DNA from: Hyphomicrobiaceae bacterium
GTDB lineage: Bacteria; Pseudomonadota; Alphaproteobacteria; Rhizobiales; Hyphomicrobiaceae
Length of the DNA: 9,052 nucleotides
Assembly: GCA_025359005.1 (NCBI GenBank)
Contig: JANYHP010000475.1
Coordinates: 1 to 9,052, forward strand
Direction: 5' to 3'
The number at the start of each line of letters is the position of its first letter. Positions within the stretch are counted from its first letter, which is position 1. The translations under genes were made by a program, and so were the position numbers. Below the pieces are notes generated by a model. That model was not told where the DNA came from. It did not search any database and saw only the letters and a list, made by a program, of their open reading frames with translations. Below are positions 1-7,908 of this stretch, piece by piece.

Positions 1-97
1 CTTGATTGTTGTTTTTTGTGTGTTCGCGGCGGGACGCCTCGCGCAGTTCCCGAAATAAATGTTAACGGCGAAGTAATCAATCCCCGCCCCCTGCACC

Positions 98-115
98 CTG
101 GGGTATACTGGGGCA
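98..115 (+). promoter_or_regulatory. Candidate promoter -10 region of the thrC operon
   Basis: TATACT at 104-109 matches the sigma-70 -10 consensus at five of six positions and lies about 40 nt before the chosen thrC start, which would give a leader of roughly 30 nt. The TATA core is flanked by a direct repeat of CTGGGG (98-103 and 108-113). No good -35 hexamer sits 16-18 nt upstream, so any promoter here is weak, activator-dependent or misread. The rest of 1-147 shows a T-run at 12-17 and no convincing gene. Confidence 0.3.
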
Positions 116-147
116 TCGCAACGCGCCTGACAGAAAGCACCGCTTCC

Positions 148-1548
148 GTGAAATATGTTTCTACCCGTGGCACCGCCCCCGAACTGGGCTTTGAAGATGC
201 CCTGCTCGCCGGCCTCGCCCGCGATGGCGGATTGTATGTACCGGCCGAGTGGCCGGTTTTCTCGCCCGCAGCCATTGCCGCGCTGGCGGGAAAGCCCTTC
301 CACGAGGTTGCCGCAACCGTGCTGGGCGCGCTGTCCGGTGGTGCCATCCCCTCGGCCGATCTGGCGGCGATGACACGCGAGGCCTACGCCACCTTCAGCC
401 ACCCGGCCGTAACCCCACTGGTTCAGATCGGCCCCAACCGCTTCGTTCTTGAGTTGTTTCACGGCCCGACCCTGGCGTTCAAGGACGTGGCCATGCAGCT
501 GCTGGCGCGCCTGATGGACTACGTGCTCGCCAAGCGCAACGGGCGCGCGATGATCGTCGGCGCCACCTCCGGCGATACCGGCGGGGCTGCCATCGAAGCC
601 TTCCGCCATGCCACCCGCGCGAACGTCGTAATCTTGTTTCCCGATGGGCGCGTTTCCGACGTGCAGCGCCGCATGATGACGACGCCGCATGCCCCGCATC
701 TGCATGCCCTCTCGGTCGCCGGCACCTTCGACGACTGCCAGGCCCGCGTGAAGGACCTGTTCAACAACCTGCCCTTCCGGGATCGCCTGAAGCTTTCCGG
801 CGTCAATTCGATCAACTGGGCCCGCATCGCCGCGCAGGTGACCTATTATTTCGTCGCCGCCACCGCGCTCGGCGCGCCGCACCGCAAAGTCTCGTTCGCC
901 GTGCCCACCGGCAATTTCGGCGATATCTTCGCCGGTTACGTCGCCAAGCGCATGGGCCTGCCGATCGCGAGCCTGACGATCGCCACCAACGACAACGACA
1001 TCCTTGCCCGCACGCTGGCCACCGGAGCCTACGAAACCCGCGGCGTTCGTGCGACCACCTCGCCCTCGATGGACATCCAGGTTTCGTCCAACTTTGAGCG
1101 CTACCTGTTCGAGGCGTCGGGCCGCAACGCGCCCGAGGTCCGCCGCTATATGGACGGGCTCAAGCAATCTGGCCGCTTCACGCTCGCTGGTGCCACCGCC
1201 GACACGTTCGTCTCCGAGTTCAAGGCGTACGCGGCCACCGAGACAATCGTCGCCGAAACGATCCGCGCGGTCTATCGCGACACGGGCTATCTGCTCGACC
1301 CCCACACCGCCTGTGCCGCGGCCGCCCCGCAGTCCGGGGGAGCGCCCGAAGTGATCGTGGCGACAGCACATCCGGCGAAGTTTCCCGACGCCATCAAGGC
1401 GATCGCCGGCATACACCCGGCCTTACCCGCCCGTCTTAGCCGCCTCATGACCGACCCCGAGCACATGACCCGCGTCGACAACGACGTGGCCCGGATCGAA
1501 GCCCAGATCGAAAAGTTCGCAGACCGCGTCGCCGGAGCCCGCCGATGA
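148..1548 (+). CDS. thrC: Threonine synthase
   Basis: PLP-dependent cytosolic enzyme that converts O-phospho-L-homoserine to L-threonine plus phosphate, the last step of threonine synthesis. From the GTG at 148 the protein has 466 residues, normal for the long proteobacterial form. The N-terminal segment reads KYVSTRG and DGGLYVP, typical of the family. The Schiff-base lysine is K112 in FHGPTLAFKD. The phosphate-binding loop GATSGDTGG is at 138-146, and GNFGD follows in the second half. The reading frame stays open upstream to position 16, but that extension crosses the likely promoter and does not look like ThrC, so the GTG start is preferred. The Shine-Dalgarno is weak (GAAAG near 133-137). 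The gene overlaps the next one by 4 nt and is probably first in the operon. The family is clear; only the exact start is open. Confidence 0.95.
   Translation: MKYVSTRGTAPELGFEDALLAGLARDGGLYVPAEWPVFSPAAIAALAGKPFHEVAATVLGALSGGAIPSADLAAMTREAYATFSHPAVTPLVQIGPNRFVLELFHGPTLAFKDVAMQLLARLMDYVLAKRNGRAMIVGATSGDTGGAAIEAFRHATRANVVILFPDGRVSDVQRRMMTTPHAPHLHALSVAGTFDDCQARVKDLFNNLPFRDRLKLSGVNSINWARIAAQVTYYFVAATALGAPHRKVSFAVPTGNFGDIFAGYVAKRMGLPIASLTIATNDNDILARTLATGAYETRGVRATTSPSMDIQVSSNFERYLFEASGRNAPEVRRYMDGLKQSGRFTLAGATADTFVSEFKAYAATETIVAETIRAVYRDTGYLLDPHTACAAAAPQSGGAPEVIVATAHPAKFPDAIKAIAGIHPALPARLSRLMTDPEHMTRVDNDVARIEAQIEKFADRVAGARR
1534..1537 (+). promoter_or_regulatory. Ribosome binding site for the M16 peptidase gene
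   Basis: GGAG lies inside the end of thrC, 7 nt before the ATG at 1545. An alternative ATG at 1551 would be 13 nt away, so this site favours the 1545 start and its ATGA overlap with the thrC stop codon. Confidence 0.55.
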
Positions 1549-2873
1549 GCATGAAGTCCCATACGACGGCCAACACATCCGGCACCATCACCACGCTGCC
1601 CAACGGCATCCGCGTTGTTACGCAGCACATGCCGCACGTGGAGACCGTCGCGCTCGGCGTCTGGGTGGATGTCGGCGCCCGCCACGAGAGCGAAGCCGAA
1701 AACGGCATGTCGCACTTTCTCGAGCACATGGCCTTCAAGGGCACCGGCCGGCGTTCGGCGCGCGCCATCGCCGAGGAGATCGAGCAGGTGGGCGGCGAGC
1801 TCAACGCGGCTACCGGCCTCGACACCACGGCCTATTTCGCGCGTGTGTTGAAGGCCGACGTCGGGCTCGCCTTCGACATCATCGCCGACATCCTGCTCAA
1901 TCCGAGCTATTCGGCCGACGAGATCGAGCGCGAGCGCGAGGTGATCCTGCAGGAGATCGCCGCCACCCGCGACAGCCCAGACGAGATCGCCTACGACCTG
2001 CTCAACGACGTGGCCTACCCGGATCAGGCCCTGGGCCGCGCCATCCTCGGCACGACGGAAACCGTCAAGAGCTTCACTGCGCCCACCCTGCGCGGCTTCC
2101 TTGAGCGCAACTACCACGCCGGCCATTTGATCGTCGCGGCCGTCGGCCATCTCGACCACGCGGCAATCGTCCGCCACGCCGAGGCCCTATTTGGCGGGCT
2201 AAAAAACGACAGCGGCGGGGCGGGGGATCGATTCGCGCCGGCGCGCTATCTGGGAGGCACCCGCTCGTCGGCCAAGTCGTTCGAGCAGAGCCACCTGCTG
2301 ATGGGTTTCGAGGGGCCGAGCTATCGTGAGCCGACGTTCTACACCGCCCAAGTTTTCTCCGGGCTATTCGGGGGGGGCATGTCCTCGCGCCTATTCCAAG
2401 AGGTCCGTGAACGGCGCGGCCTGTGCTATTCGATCTATTCGGGTTGCTTCGGTCTCGGCGACACCGGCCTGTTCACTCTTCACGCTGCCACGGGGCACGA
2501 CATGCTGGCAGAACTGATCGACGTCGTCCGTGCCGAAGCCGATCGCGCAGCCTCCACCGCGCCCGATACGCGCGAGGTCGATCGGGCCAAGGCGCAACTC
2601 AAGGCCGGCCTGCTCATGAGCCTGGAAAGTTCCGGCAGCCGCGTCGAGCAGGTGGCGCGCCAGACATTGCGTCATGGCCGCCTCATCGGCGTCGACGAGC
2701 TTGTCGCCCGCGTCGATGCGGTGACGCCCGAGGCCGTCCGTGCGTTTGCTGAGACGCTGTTTTCCGCCAAGCCGCCCTCCGTCGCGATCGTCGGCGCCGG
2801 CCGCAAGAGTGCCACCCATGCTACCCGCGCTGCGCGTCCGTTTGCTCGCCCCGCCCTGATTGGAGCCGCGTGA
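1545..2873 (+). CDS. M16 zinc metallopeptidase, processing-peptidase (MPP-beta) like
   Basis: Zinc endopeptidase of family M16 (pitrilysin/insulinase), 442 residues, the size of single-unit bacterial M16B enzymes and of mitochondrial processing peptidase subunits. The inverted zinc motif HFLEH is at 57-61 (ligands H57 and H61, catalytic base E60). The third ligand is E137 in the EREREVILQEI segment, with the conserved E130 seven residues before it, as in pitrilysin. The C-terminal M16 domain carries a glycine-rich loop, LFGGGMSSRLFQ (274-285), and RERRGLCYSIYS (288-299), the R/Y substrate-binding region. All catalytic residues are present, so an active peptidase is expected. No signal peptide is visible, so it is probably cytoplasmic. 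Alphaproteobacterial relatives are the accepted kin of mitochondrial MPP; the natural substrates here are unknown. A run of eight G (2370-2377) lies in the glycine-loop codons, with the frame intact. Confidence 0.93.
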   Translation: MSMKSHTTANTSGTITTLPNGIRVVTQHMPHVETVALGVWVDVGARHESEAENGMSHFLEHMAFKGTGRRSARAIAEEIEQVGGELNAATGLDTTAYFARVLKADVGLAFDIIADILLNPSYSADEIEREREVILQEIAATRDSPDEIAYDLLNDVAYPDQALGRAILGTTETVKSFTAPTLRGFLERNYHAGHLIVAAVGHLDHAAIVRHAEALFGGLKNDSGGAGDRFAPARYLGGTRSSAKSFEQSHLLMGFEGPSYREPTFYTAQVFSGLFGGGMSSRLFQEVRERRGLCYSIYSGCFGLGDTGLFTLHAATGHDMLAELIDVVRAEADRAASTAPDTREVDRAKAQLKAGLLMSLESSGSRVEQVARQTLRHGRLIGVDELVARVDAVTPEAVRAFAETLFSAKPPSVAIVGAGRKSATHATRAARPFARPALIGAA

Positions 2874-2880
2874 GACCGGG

Positions 2881-3480
2881 ATGTCTTTTCTGCTGTCATC
2901 GTCCCGCGCGACTGCCGACCTGGATCTCCGGGGCAACACGGTTTGCCTGCGCGCGCCGGTGATGGGGGACTACCAGGTCTGGGCGGATCTGCGCGCCCAG
3001 AGCCGCGCCGAGCTCGAACCGTTCGAGCCGCGCTGGACCCGCGATGAACTCAGTCGCGGTGCCTTCCGCCATCGCCTCAAGCACTACGCGCGCGAGGCTG
3101 CCCAGGATCTCGGCTATGCCTGCTTCATCTTCGACGGCACGGGCGAGCAGTTGTACGGCTCCGTCACCGTCTCCAACGTGCGGCGCGGCGTGGCCCAGGC
3201 GGCCAGTATCGGCTACTGGATCGGCACGCCCATGGCCGGCCAAGGGCATATGACGAGCGCGCTCCGCCTGTTGGCGCCCTATTGTTTTCAGACCTTGAAG
3301 TTGCATCGGCTTGAAGCCGGCTGCGTGCCGGCCAACCAGGCCTCCGTGCGCGTCCTCGAGAAAAGCGGGTTCAGCCCCGAGGGCCACGCCCGCAAGTATC
3401 TGCGTATCAACGGCGACTGGCAGGACCACCTGCTGTTCGCACGTCTGGCCGACGATCCCGCGCCGGAGCCGACCGCCTGA
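2881..3480 (+). CDS. GNAT-family N-acetyltransferase, RimJ/RimL type
   Basis: Predicted acetyl-CoA-dependent N-acetyltransferase of the RimJ/RimL group, whose studied members acetylate the N-terminal residue of ribosomal proteins; the substrate here is unknown. The 199-residue product has the normal length. The acetyl-CoA-binding motif A is the stretch IGYWIGTPMAGQGHMTSAL (110-128), followed by motif B, NQASVRVLEKSGF (152-164), with the conserved N and S, then the typical ending INGDWQDHLLFARL (177-190). I chose the ATG at 2881, which leaves a 7-nt gap after the peptidase stop and gives the usual LRG..V.LR N-terminus. A TTG at 2860 would add seven residues and overlap the peptidase gene. The stop codon overlaps the next start (TGATG), so it belongs to the same operon. 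Calling it rimJ would go beyond the evidence. Confidence 0.9.
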   Translation: MSFLLSSSRATADLDLRGNTVCLRAPVMGDYQVWADLRAQSRAELEPFEPRWTRDELSRGAFRHRLKHYAREAAQDLGYACFIFDGTGEQLYGSVTVSNVRRGVAQAASIGYWIGTPMAGQGHMTSALRLLAPYCFQTLKLHRLEAGCVPANQASVRVLEKSGFSPEGHARKYLRINGDWQDHLLFARLADDPAPEPTA

Positions 3481-6400
3481 TGCGCGCACCGCAGAACAGT
3501 CTTGGCCTCCTCCGCGCTGCACTGCTGCACATCGCACTGCTGTGCGCGCTCATCGTCGTGACAGCCGTCCCCCCGGCGCGTGCCACCTCCTCCATCGACG
3601 TCGGCCGCGAGACCGAGCGCATCGAAATCAATGCCGTCGGCACGTCGGTGACCGGTGTTGGCGATCATCTCCAGATCGAGACCGCGCCCGGCGCCGACGG
3701 CCTGACCGACCGCATGAGCGTGCCCGCCACGATCGCCGGCTCCAATCCGCGCTGGTTCGTGTTCGCGCTGCGCAATCCGACTGACACGCGTGTCGAGCGC
3801 TGGCTTGCCGCCGACCGCTACAGCCATGCCGGCTCGGGAATCGTCTGGCCGCGCCTCGACGCCCGCCAGATCGAAATCGTCACGCCGTCGCTGGGCTTTC
3901 TGCCCGAGAACCTGGCACTCGACGGCACGGACGCGTTCCGGCTGACGATCGAGCCCGGGCAGACAGTGACGTTCGCAGCCGAACTGTCGAGCGATACCAT
4001 TCCGCGGATGACCGTCTCGCGCGCACTCGATTTTGAAAAGCGTGCACGCAATCGCCAACTCCTCGACGGCGTGCTGCTCGGTATCACCGGCCTGCTGGCG
4101 ATCTTCCTCAGCGCCGTTTTTGCAGCCAATCACAAGATAATCTTCCCCGCGGCCGCCCTCTTCACGTGGTGCGTGCTCGCCTACCTCTGCGTCGACTTCG
4201 GCTTCTGGCACAAGCTGTTCAACGTCCGCCCAGAGGACAACGCGCAATACCGTGCCGCCACCGAGGCCGGTATCGCCACGACGTTACTGATCTTCACCCA
4301 CACGTTCCTGCGCCTGGCCGCCTGGCACGGTTTTGCCAGCCTGCTGCTGCGGCTATGGATCGTGGCCCAGCTCTCCCTCGTCGGCATCGCGTTCCTCGAT
4401 CCGCGCCTTGCCGCCACCTTCGCGCGCCTGTCGATGGGCGGCATTTTCGGCCTTGGTTCGCTGTTCGTGATTGTCCTGTCCTTGCGGGGCCAGGACCGCG
4501 CGCTATCGCTCGTGCCGACATGGCTGCTGCTCGGGGTGTGGCTCACCGGCATGGCTTTCGTGCTCGGCGGTCGCCTGCAGACGGACGCCGCCGTCACCGC
4601 TTTGACAGCGGGCCTCGTCCTGATCGTGCTGCTGATCGGCTTTACCGTTACCCAGTACGCCTTCCGCACCGCCGACCCAGTGCATTCCTACGCCAGCGGC
4701 GAGCAGGGCGTGCGGTTGCTGGCGCTCGAAAACTCCGGCGCCAGCCTGTGGGAATGGAACGCCAAGCGGGACGAGATCAAGGTCGGCGCCAACCTGGAAG
4801 CGGCACTCGGCCTCGCCCCTGGCGATCTGCACGCAACCGCGCAGGTCTTCTTGGACCGCATGCACCCCGTCGACCGCGACCGGCTGCGGCAGGCGCTCGA
4901 CAGCCTCAAGGAAACCCGCGGCGGTGACCTGCGCCTGGAATTCCGTATGCGCCACGTCGACAACGACTATCGCTGGTTCTGCCTGGAAGCCGCCACCGAC
5001 CCCACAGCCGACAGCCGCCGCACGCGCTGCGTCGGCCTCGTCCGCGAGACGACCGACAGTCATTCCGCCAACGATCGCTCGCGGCACGACGCGGTGCATG
5101 ATCCTCTGACCGGCCTGCCAACCCGCGCGCTGTTTCTCGACCGCCTGGAGATCGCCGTTGCCCGCGCCAAGAGCGAACCGCTCGTCGAGCCAGCCGTGGT
5201 GCTGATTGACGTCGACCGGATCGCCTCGACCGCCACAGCCGAGCAGCCCTTCGAGGCCGACGGCCTGTTGATCGCCATTGCCCGCCGCCTCGCCCACCTG
5301 GTCGGCTCCGGCGAGACGCTGGCCCGCGTCGGCGGCGACCAGTTCGGCATTCTGCTGATCGCCAAGCGGGGCGAGCGTGAACTTGCGGCTTACGCCAACA
5401 CCGTCCGCCTCGCCGTTCGCGCGCTGATCAAGATCGGTCCCGTTGAAATCACGCCCACTGCCGCACTCGGCTTTGCGACGTATGACCGCAACAAGGGCAT
5501 GATCGCCTCGGACGTGCTCGACGACGCCGAAATCGCCATGCATCGCGCGCGTTCCACCGGCCGGGATGCAGCCCTGGCCTTCACGCCCGACCTGCGCACC
5601 GACCGGCGCGACCGCGCCTTCATCGAGGCCGATCTGCGCGAGGCGATCGACAAAAAGCAGCTGACGCTGCACTACCAGCCGATCATCCTCATGCGCACGC
5701 AGGAGATCGCCGGTTACGAGGCGCTGGTGCGTTGGGAGCATCCCCGCCACGGCAAGCTCGATCCGTCCGAATTCGTGCCCATCGCCGAGGAATCCGACCT
5801 CATTGTCAAGCTGGGCTCGGCTGTCATCGCCATGGCCGTCGCCGACCTGCAGCGCTGGCAGCAGACCTACGACCGCCCCGCCAGCCCGCTCACCGTCAGC
5901 GTCAACGTCTCGCGCCGGCAGCTCATGAGCGCCGGTCTCGTCAACGAGATCCGCAACGTGATCGCTGCCGCCAAGCTGCCGCGCGGCAGCCTGCGCCTGG
6001 AAATCACCGAAACGCTGGTCATGGAAAATCCCGAGCACGCAGCAACGGTGCTCGGCGAACTGGCCGCCGCGGGCGCCGGGCTTTCGCTCGATGATTTTGG
6101 CACCGGGTATTCGTCCCTCACCTACCTCAACATCTTTCCCTTCGACACGCTCAAGATCGACCGTGCACTGGTGCATGGCTCGAGCGAGGCCGGCACGGTC
6201 TCCGCCATCCTCCGTGCCGTCGTCACGCTGGCCCACGAGCTCGGCAAGAAGGTCGTCGCCGAGGGCATCGAGACCGAGCAGGATGCGGCCGCGCTGCGGT
6301 CGCTGGGCTGCGAATACGCGCAGGGCTATCTCTACGGCCAGGCGCAGTCGCCGCGCGACGTCGTCCAGGCCCTCAAGGACCTGCGCAAGGCCGAGCGCAA

Positions 6401-7283
6401 ACTGAAACGCGGCGGCCTCAGCCGTCTCCGCGATCGCGTGGCTCCAGCGACAGCGCCCGCGAAAGGCCCCGTGGCGGCGAAGGGTGCCGATCTGCCAGCG
6501 TCACCGTCTGCAGATGCGCCGCCGCTCAGCGGCAAGCAGTCCCGGGCGCCGGCCCCGCGTCTCGGCCCGGCAGCCCGTCTTGTCAGTCTGGCCGGTCGCA
6601 AGGCCGCTTCCAGGAATCCCATACCGGTCGGCAGCCCCTCTCACCACGGGGCGCCGCCACCGCAACCGGCCACAGGTGCCGCGCGTGCGTCGTCGCCGCG
6701 CGCACCGTCCGCTTCCGCTAGCCCGGCGCCCCGTGCCCAGCCGCCGCCCCGCATGCCGCCGCTCCCCATTGCCTTGCCCGCAGGCGTTCAGCGCGGACGA
6801 CCGTTGCAATCGCCCGGCTCAGAGGCCGCCGTCGCCGCTGCCAGCGCAAGCCTTGCCGAGTTGGGTGCACAGTTCCGCGTGCCGTCCCCGCCGTTGCCCG
6901 GCGCCGCACCGGCCGCGCGTGCAAGTTCGGGCGCCGGGACGGGCGCTGCAGCCCTGCTTGACGCACTCGCCCAGTCGATGGCGGGGCCGGCACCGGGCCA
7001 GGACAACAACCGCGCACGTCCGCCCGCGTCTCCGCCTGCGGCAGCCTCGTGGGAAACCCCGCCGACCATCCCGCTACGGCCCCAGATCCCGATCGAACCC
7101 GCCAAGCCCATCGATCTGTCGACCTTGCCGCCGGGCATCGCCGCGAGCCTCGCCAAGCTGGCTGGCCAGTCGAGCCCCGTGCAGCGCCCGGTGCCTCTTG
7201 AGCCGGATGCCCATGCCGAGCCAGCGGCCGCTCTCGATCAGCAGCTCGCGGCCCTGTTCCGCCCCGCCGCCGGCCAAAAATGA
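3480..7283 (+). CDS. 7TM sensor with PAS, degenerate GGDEF and intact EAL domain (c-di-GMP phosphodiesterase)
   Basis: Predicted inner-membrane receptor that hydrolyses cyclic di-GMP, 1267 residues. In order: signal peptide about 1-35 (ending ARA), periplasmic beta-rich domain about 36-190 resembling 7TMR-DISM sensor domains, about seven membrane helices between 194 and 392, PAS domain about 412-525 (with WEWN and a HPVDRDR segment), GGDEF domain about 541-700, EAL domain about 713-968, then a disordered tail. The GGDEF domain looks inactive as a cyclase: the signature is GGDQF (618-622), the I-site position reads GSGE rather than RxxD, and the Asn of the usual ND motif is Ala (585). The EAL domain keeps E747 (EAL), N809, E841, D871-D872, K892, E928 and Q948, so phosphodiesterase activity is likely, perhaps tuned by GTP binding to the GGDEF domain. 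The start at 3480 overlaps the acetyltransferase stop by 1 nt, with GGAG at 3465-3468. Similar proteins occur in Bradyrhizobium-type genomes, from memory, and end soon after the EAL domain. The signal sensed is unknown. Confidence 0.9.
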   Translation: MRAPQNSLGLLRAALLHIALLCALIVVTAVPPARATSSIDVGRETERIEINAVGTSVTGVGDHLQIETAPGADGLTDRMSVPATIAGSNPRWFVFALRNPTDTRVERWLAADRYSHAGSGIVWPRLDARQIEIVTPSLGFLPENLALDGTDAFRLTIEPGQTVTFAAELSSDTIPRMTVSRALDFEKRARNRQLLDGVLLGITGLLAIFLSAVFAANHKIIFPAAALFTWCVLAYLCVDFGFWHKLFNVRPEDNAQYRAATEAGIATTLLIFTHTFLRLAAWHGFASLLLRLWIVAQLSLVGIAFLDPRLAATFARLSMGGIFGLGSLFVIVLSLRGQDRALSLVPTWLLLGVWLTGMAFVLGGRLQTDAAVTALTAGLVLIVLLIGFTVTQYAFRTADPVHSYASGEQGVRLLALENSGASLWEWNAKRDEIKVGANLEAALGLAPGDLHATAQVFLDRMHPVDRDRLRQALDSLKETRGGDLRLEFRMRHVDNDYRWFCLEAATDPTADSRRTRCVGLVRETTDSHSANDRSRHDAVHDPLTGLPTRALFLDRLEIAVARAKSEPLVEPAVVLIDVDRIASTATAEQPFEADGLLIAIARRLAHLVGSGETLARVGGDQFGILLIAKRGERELAAYANTVRLAVRALIKIGPVEITPTAALGFATYDRNKGMIASDVLDDAEIAMHRARSTGRDAALAFTPDLRTDRRDRAFIEADLREAIDKKQLTLHYQPIILMRTQEIAGYEALVRWEHPRHGKLDPSEFVPIAEESDLIVKLGSAVIAMAVADLQRWQQTYDRPASPLTVSVNVSRRQLMSAGLVNEIRNVIAAAKLPRGSLRLEITETLVMENPEHAATVLGELAAAGAGLSLDDFGTGYSSLTYLNIFPFDTLKIDRALVHGSSEAGTVSAILRAVVTLAHELGKKVVAEGIETEQDAAALRSLGCEYAQGYLYGQAQSPRDVVQALKDLRKAERKLKRGGLSRLRDRVAPATAPAKGPVAAKGADLPASPSADAPPLSGKQSRAPAPRLGPAARLVSLAGRKAASRNPIPVGSPSHHGAPPPQPATGAARASSPRAPSASASPAPRAQPPPRMPPLPIALPAGVQRGRPLQSPGSEAAVAAASASLAELGAQFRVPSPPLPGAAPAARASSGAGTGAAALLDALAQSMAGPAPGQDNNRARPPASPPAAASWETPPTIPLRPQIPIEPAKPIDLSTLPPGIAASLAKLAGQSSPVQRPVPLEPDAHAEPAAALDQQLAALFRPAAGQK
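6432..7280 (+). other. Pro/Ala-rich disordered C-terminal tail of the EAL protein
   Basis: Residues 985-1267 follow a basic hinge (KDLRKAERKLKRGG, 966-979) and consist largely of Pro, Ala, Ser, Gly and Arg, with no recognisable domain. Short hydrophobic segments break the low complexity: LVSLAG (1034-1039), LAELGA (1125-1130), LAQSMAG (1163-1169), LAKLAG (1224-1229) and LAALF (1256-1260). The segment from 1203 to 1229 has a more ordinary composition and looks like a conserved short motif (PIDLSTLPPGIAASLAKLAG). The reading frame stays open to a TGA close to the convergent gene. Function unknown; a cytoplasmic tether or partner-docking region is possible. Confidence 0.6.
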
Positions 7284-7287
7284 CGCC

Positions 7288-7908
7288 TTACGCGTGCCCG
7301 GCTTCGGCGACCAGATGGCCCTGGTCGACGCCCAAGGCCCACAGCGCGCGCTCGTATTTGTGCTCGAGCACCCGGTCGAACAGGATGTCGGCATCGGCCG
7401 AGCAGTGCAGCCAGCCGTTAGCGCGGATTTCCGCCTCCAGCTGCCCGCCTGCCCAGCCGGCATAGCCCAGCGCCAGCAGCGCCCGCGACGGTCCCTTGCC
7501 TTCGGTGATCGCCTTGAGGATGTCGACCGTGGCCGTCAGGCACACCGTCTTCTCAACCGCCAGCGTCCGTCGCTTGGCTTTGTAGTCGGGGGAATGCAGC
7601 ACAAAGCCGCGCTGCTGTTCCACCGGCCCGCCGAACAGCACATCCATGTCCTGGATCGGCTCCTGGCGGTCCCAATCGGCCGCATCACCGCCGAAATCGA
7701 CGTGCTCCAGCAATTCCGAGAAGCTGATGTTTTCGGCCCGCCGGTTGATGATGATGCCCATTGCGGTGTCGGGCGAGTGCACGCACACATACACAACCGT
7801 CCGCGCAAACCGCTTATCGGTCATGCCGGGCATGGCGATCAGGAATTGGCCGGCGAGGCTCAGGGGGGCGTCGCGGGCGGCAGCGGACTTGCGGGGAGAT
7901 TTGCTCAT
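7288..7908 (-). CDS. YqgE/AlgH family protein (conserved, function unknown)
   Basis: A 206-residue cytoplasmic protein of the YqgE/AlgH family (DUF179), widespread in proteobacteria and without an established biochemical role; the name AlgH comes from a proposed link to alginate regulation in Pseudomonas. Family hallmarks are visible in order: LAGQFLIAMPGM (18-29), FARTVVYVCVHS (34-45), AMGIIINR (49-56), VLFGGPVEQQRGFVLHS (90-106) and ALGYAGWAGGQLEAEI (146-161), followed by NGWL. The ATG at 7908 is preferred. A GTG at 7977 would add 23 residues that do not resemble the family. No clear Shine-Dalgarno precedes either start. The gene converges on the EAL receptor gene with only 4 nt between stop codons, and diverges from the DsbD-N-like gene. 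From memory, the pairing with a DsbD-like neighbour recurs in this order, which hints at a shared envelope or redox theme but proves nothing. Confidence 0.93.
   Translation of the reverse strand: MSKSPRKSAAARDAPLSLAGQFLIAMPGMTDKRFARTVVYVCVHSPDTAMGIIINRRAENISFSELLEHVDFGGDAADWDRQEPIQDMDVLFGGPVEQQRGFVLHSPDYKAKRRTLAVEKTVCLTATVDILKAITEGKGPSRALLALGYAGWAGGQLEAEIRANGWLHCSADADILFDRVLEHKYERALWALGVDQGHLVAEAGHA

Noticed and set aside
1..30. T-run at 12-17 as the tail of a terminator for an upstream gene
   Set aside because: Any stem would lie outside the window, so it cannot be supported.
16..147. In-frame N-terminal extension of threonine synthase from a TTG
   Set aside because: The extra 44 residues do not look like ThrC, start from a rare codon without a ribosome site, and would cover the promoter candidate.
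1287..2177. Minus-strand open frame across the thrC and M16 junction
   Set aside because: It overlaps two certain genes on the other strand and its translation shows no recognisable motif.
4503..6236. Minus-strand open frame of 577 codons opposite the PAS-GGDEF-EAL region
   Set aside because: It mirrors a well-supported gene, shows no domain, and lacks a start signal; it is a GC-driven antisense frame.
6432..7280. Receptor tail as a separate gene joined by a frameshift or read-through
   Set aside because: The frame is continuous from the EAL domain, with no stop, internal ribosome site or recognisable domain start.
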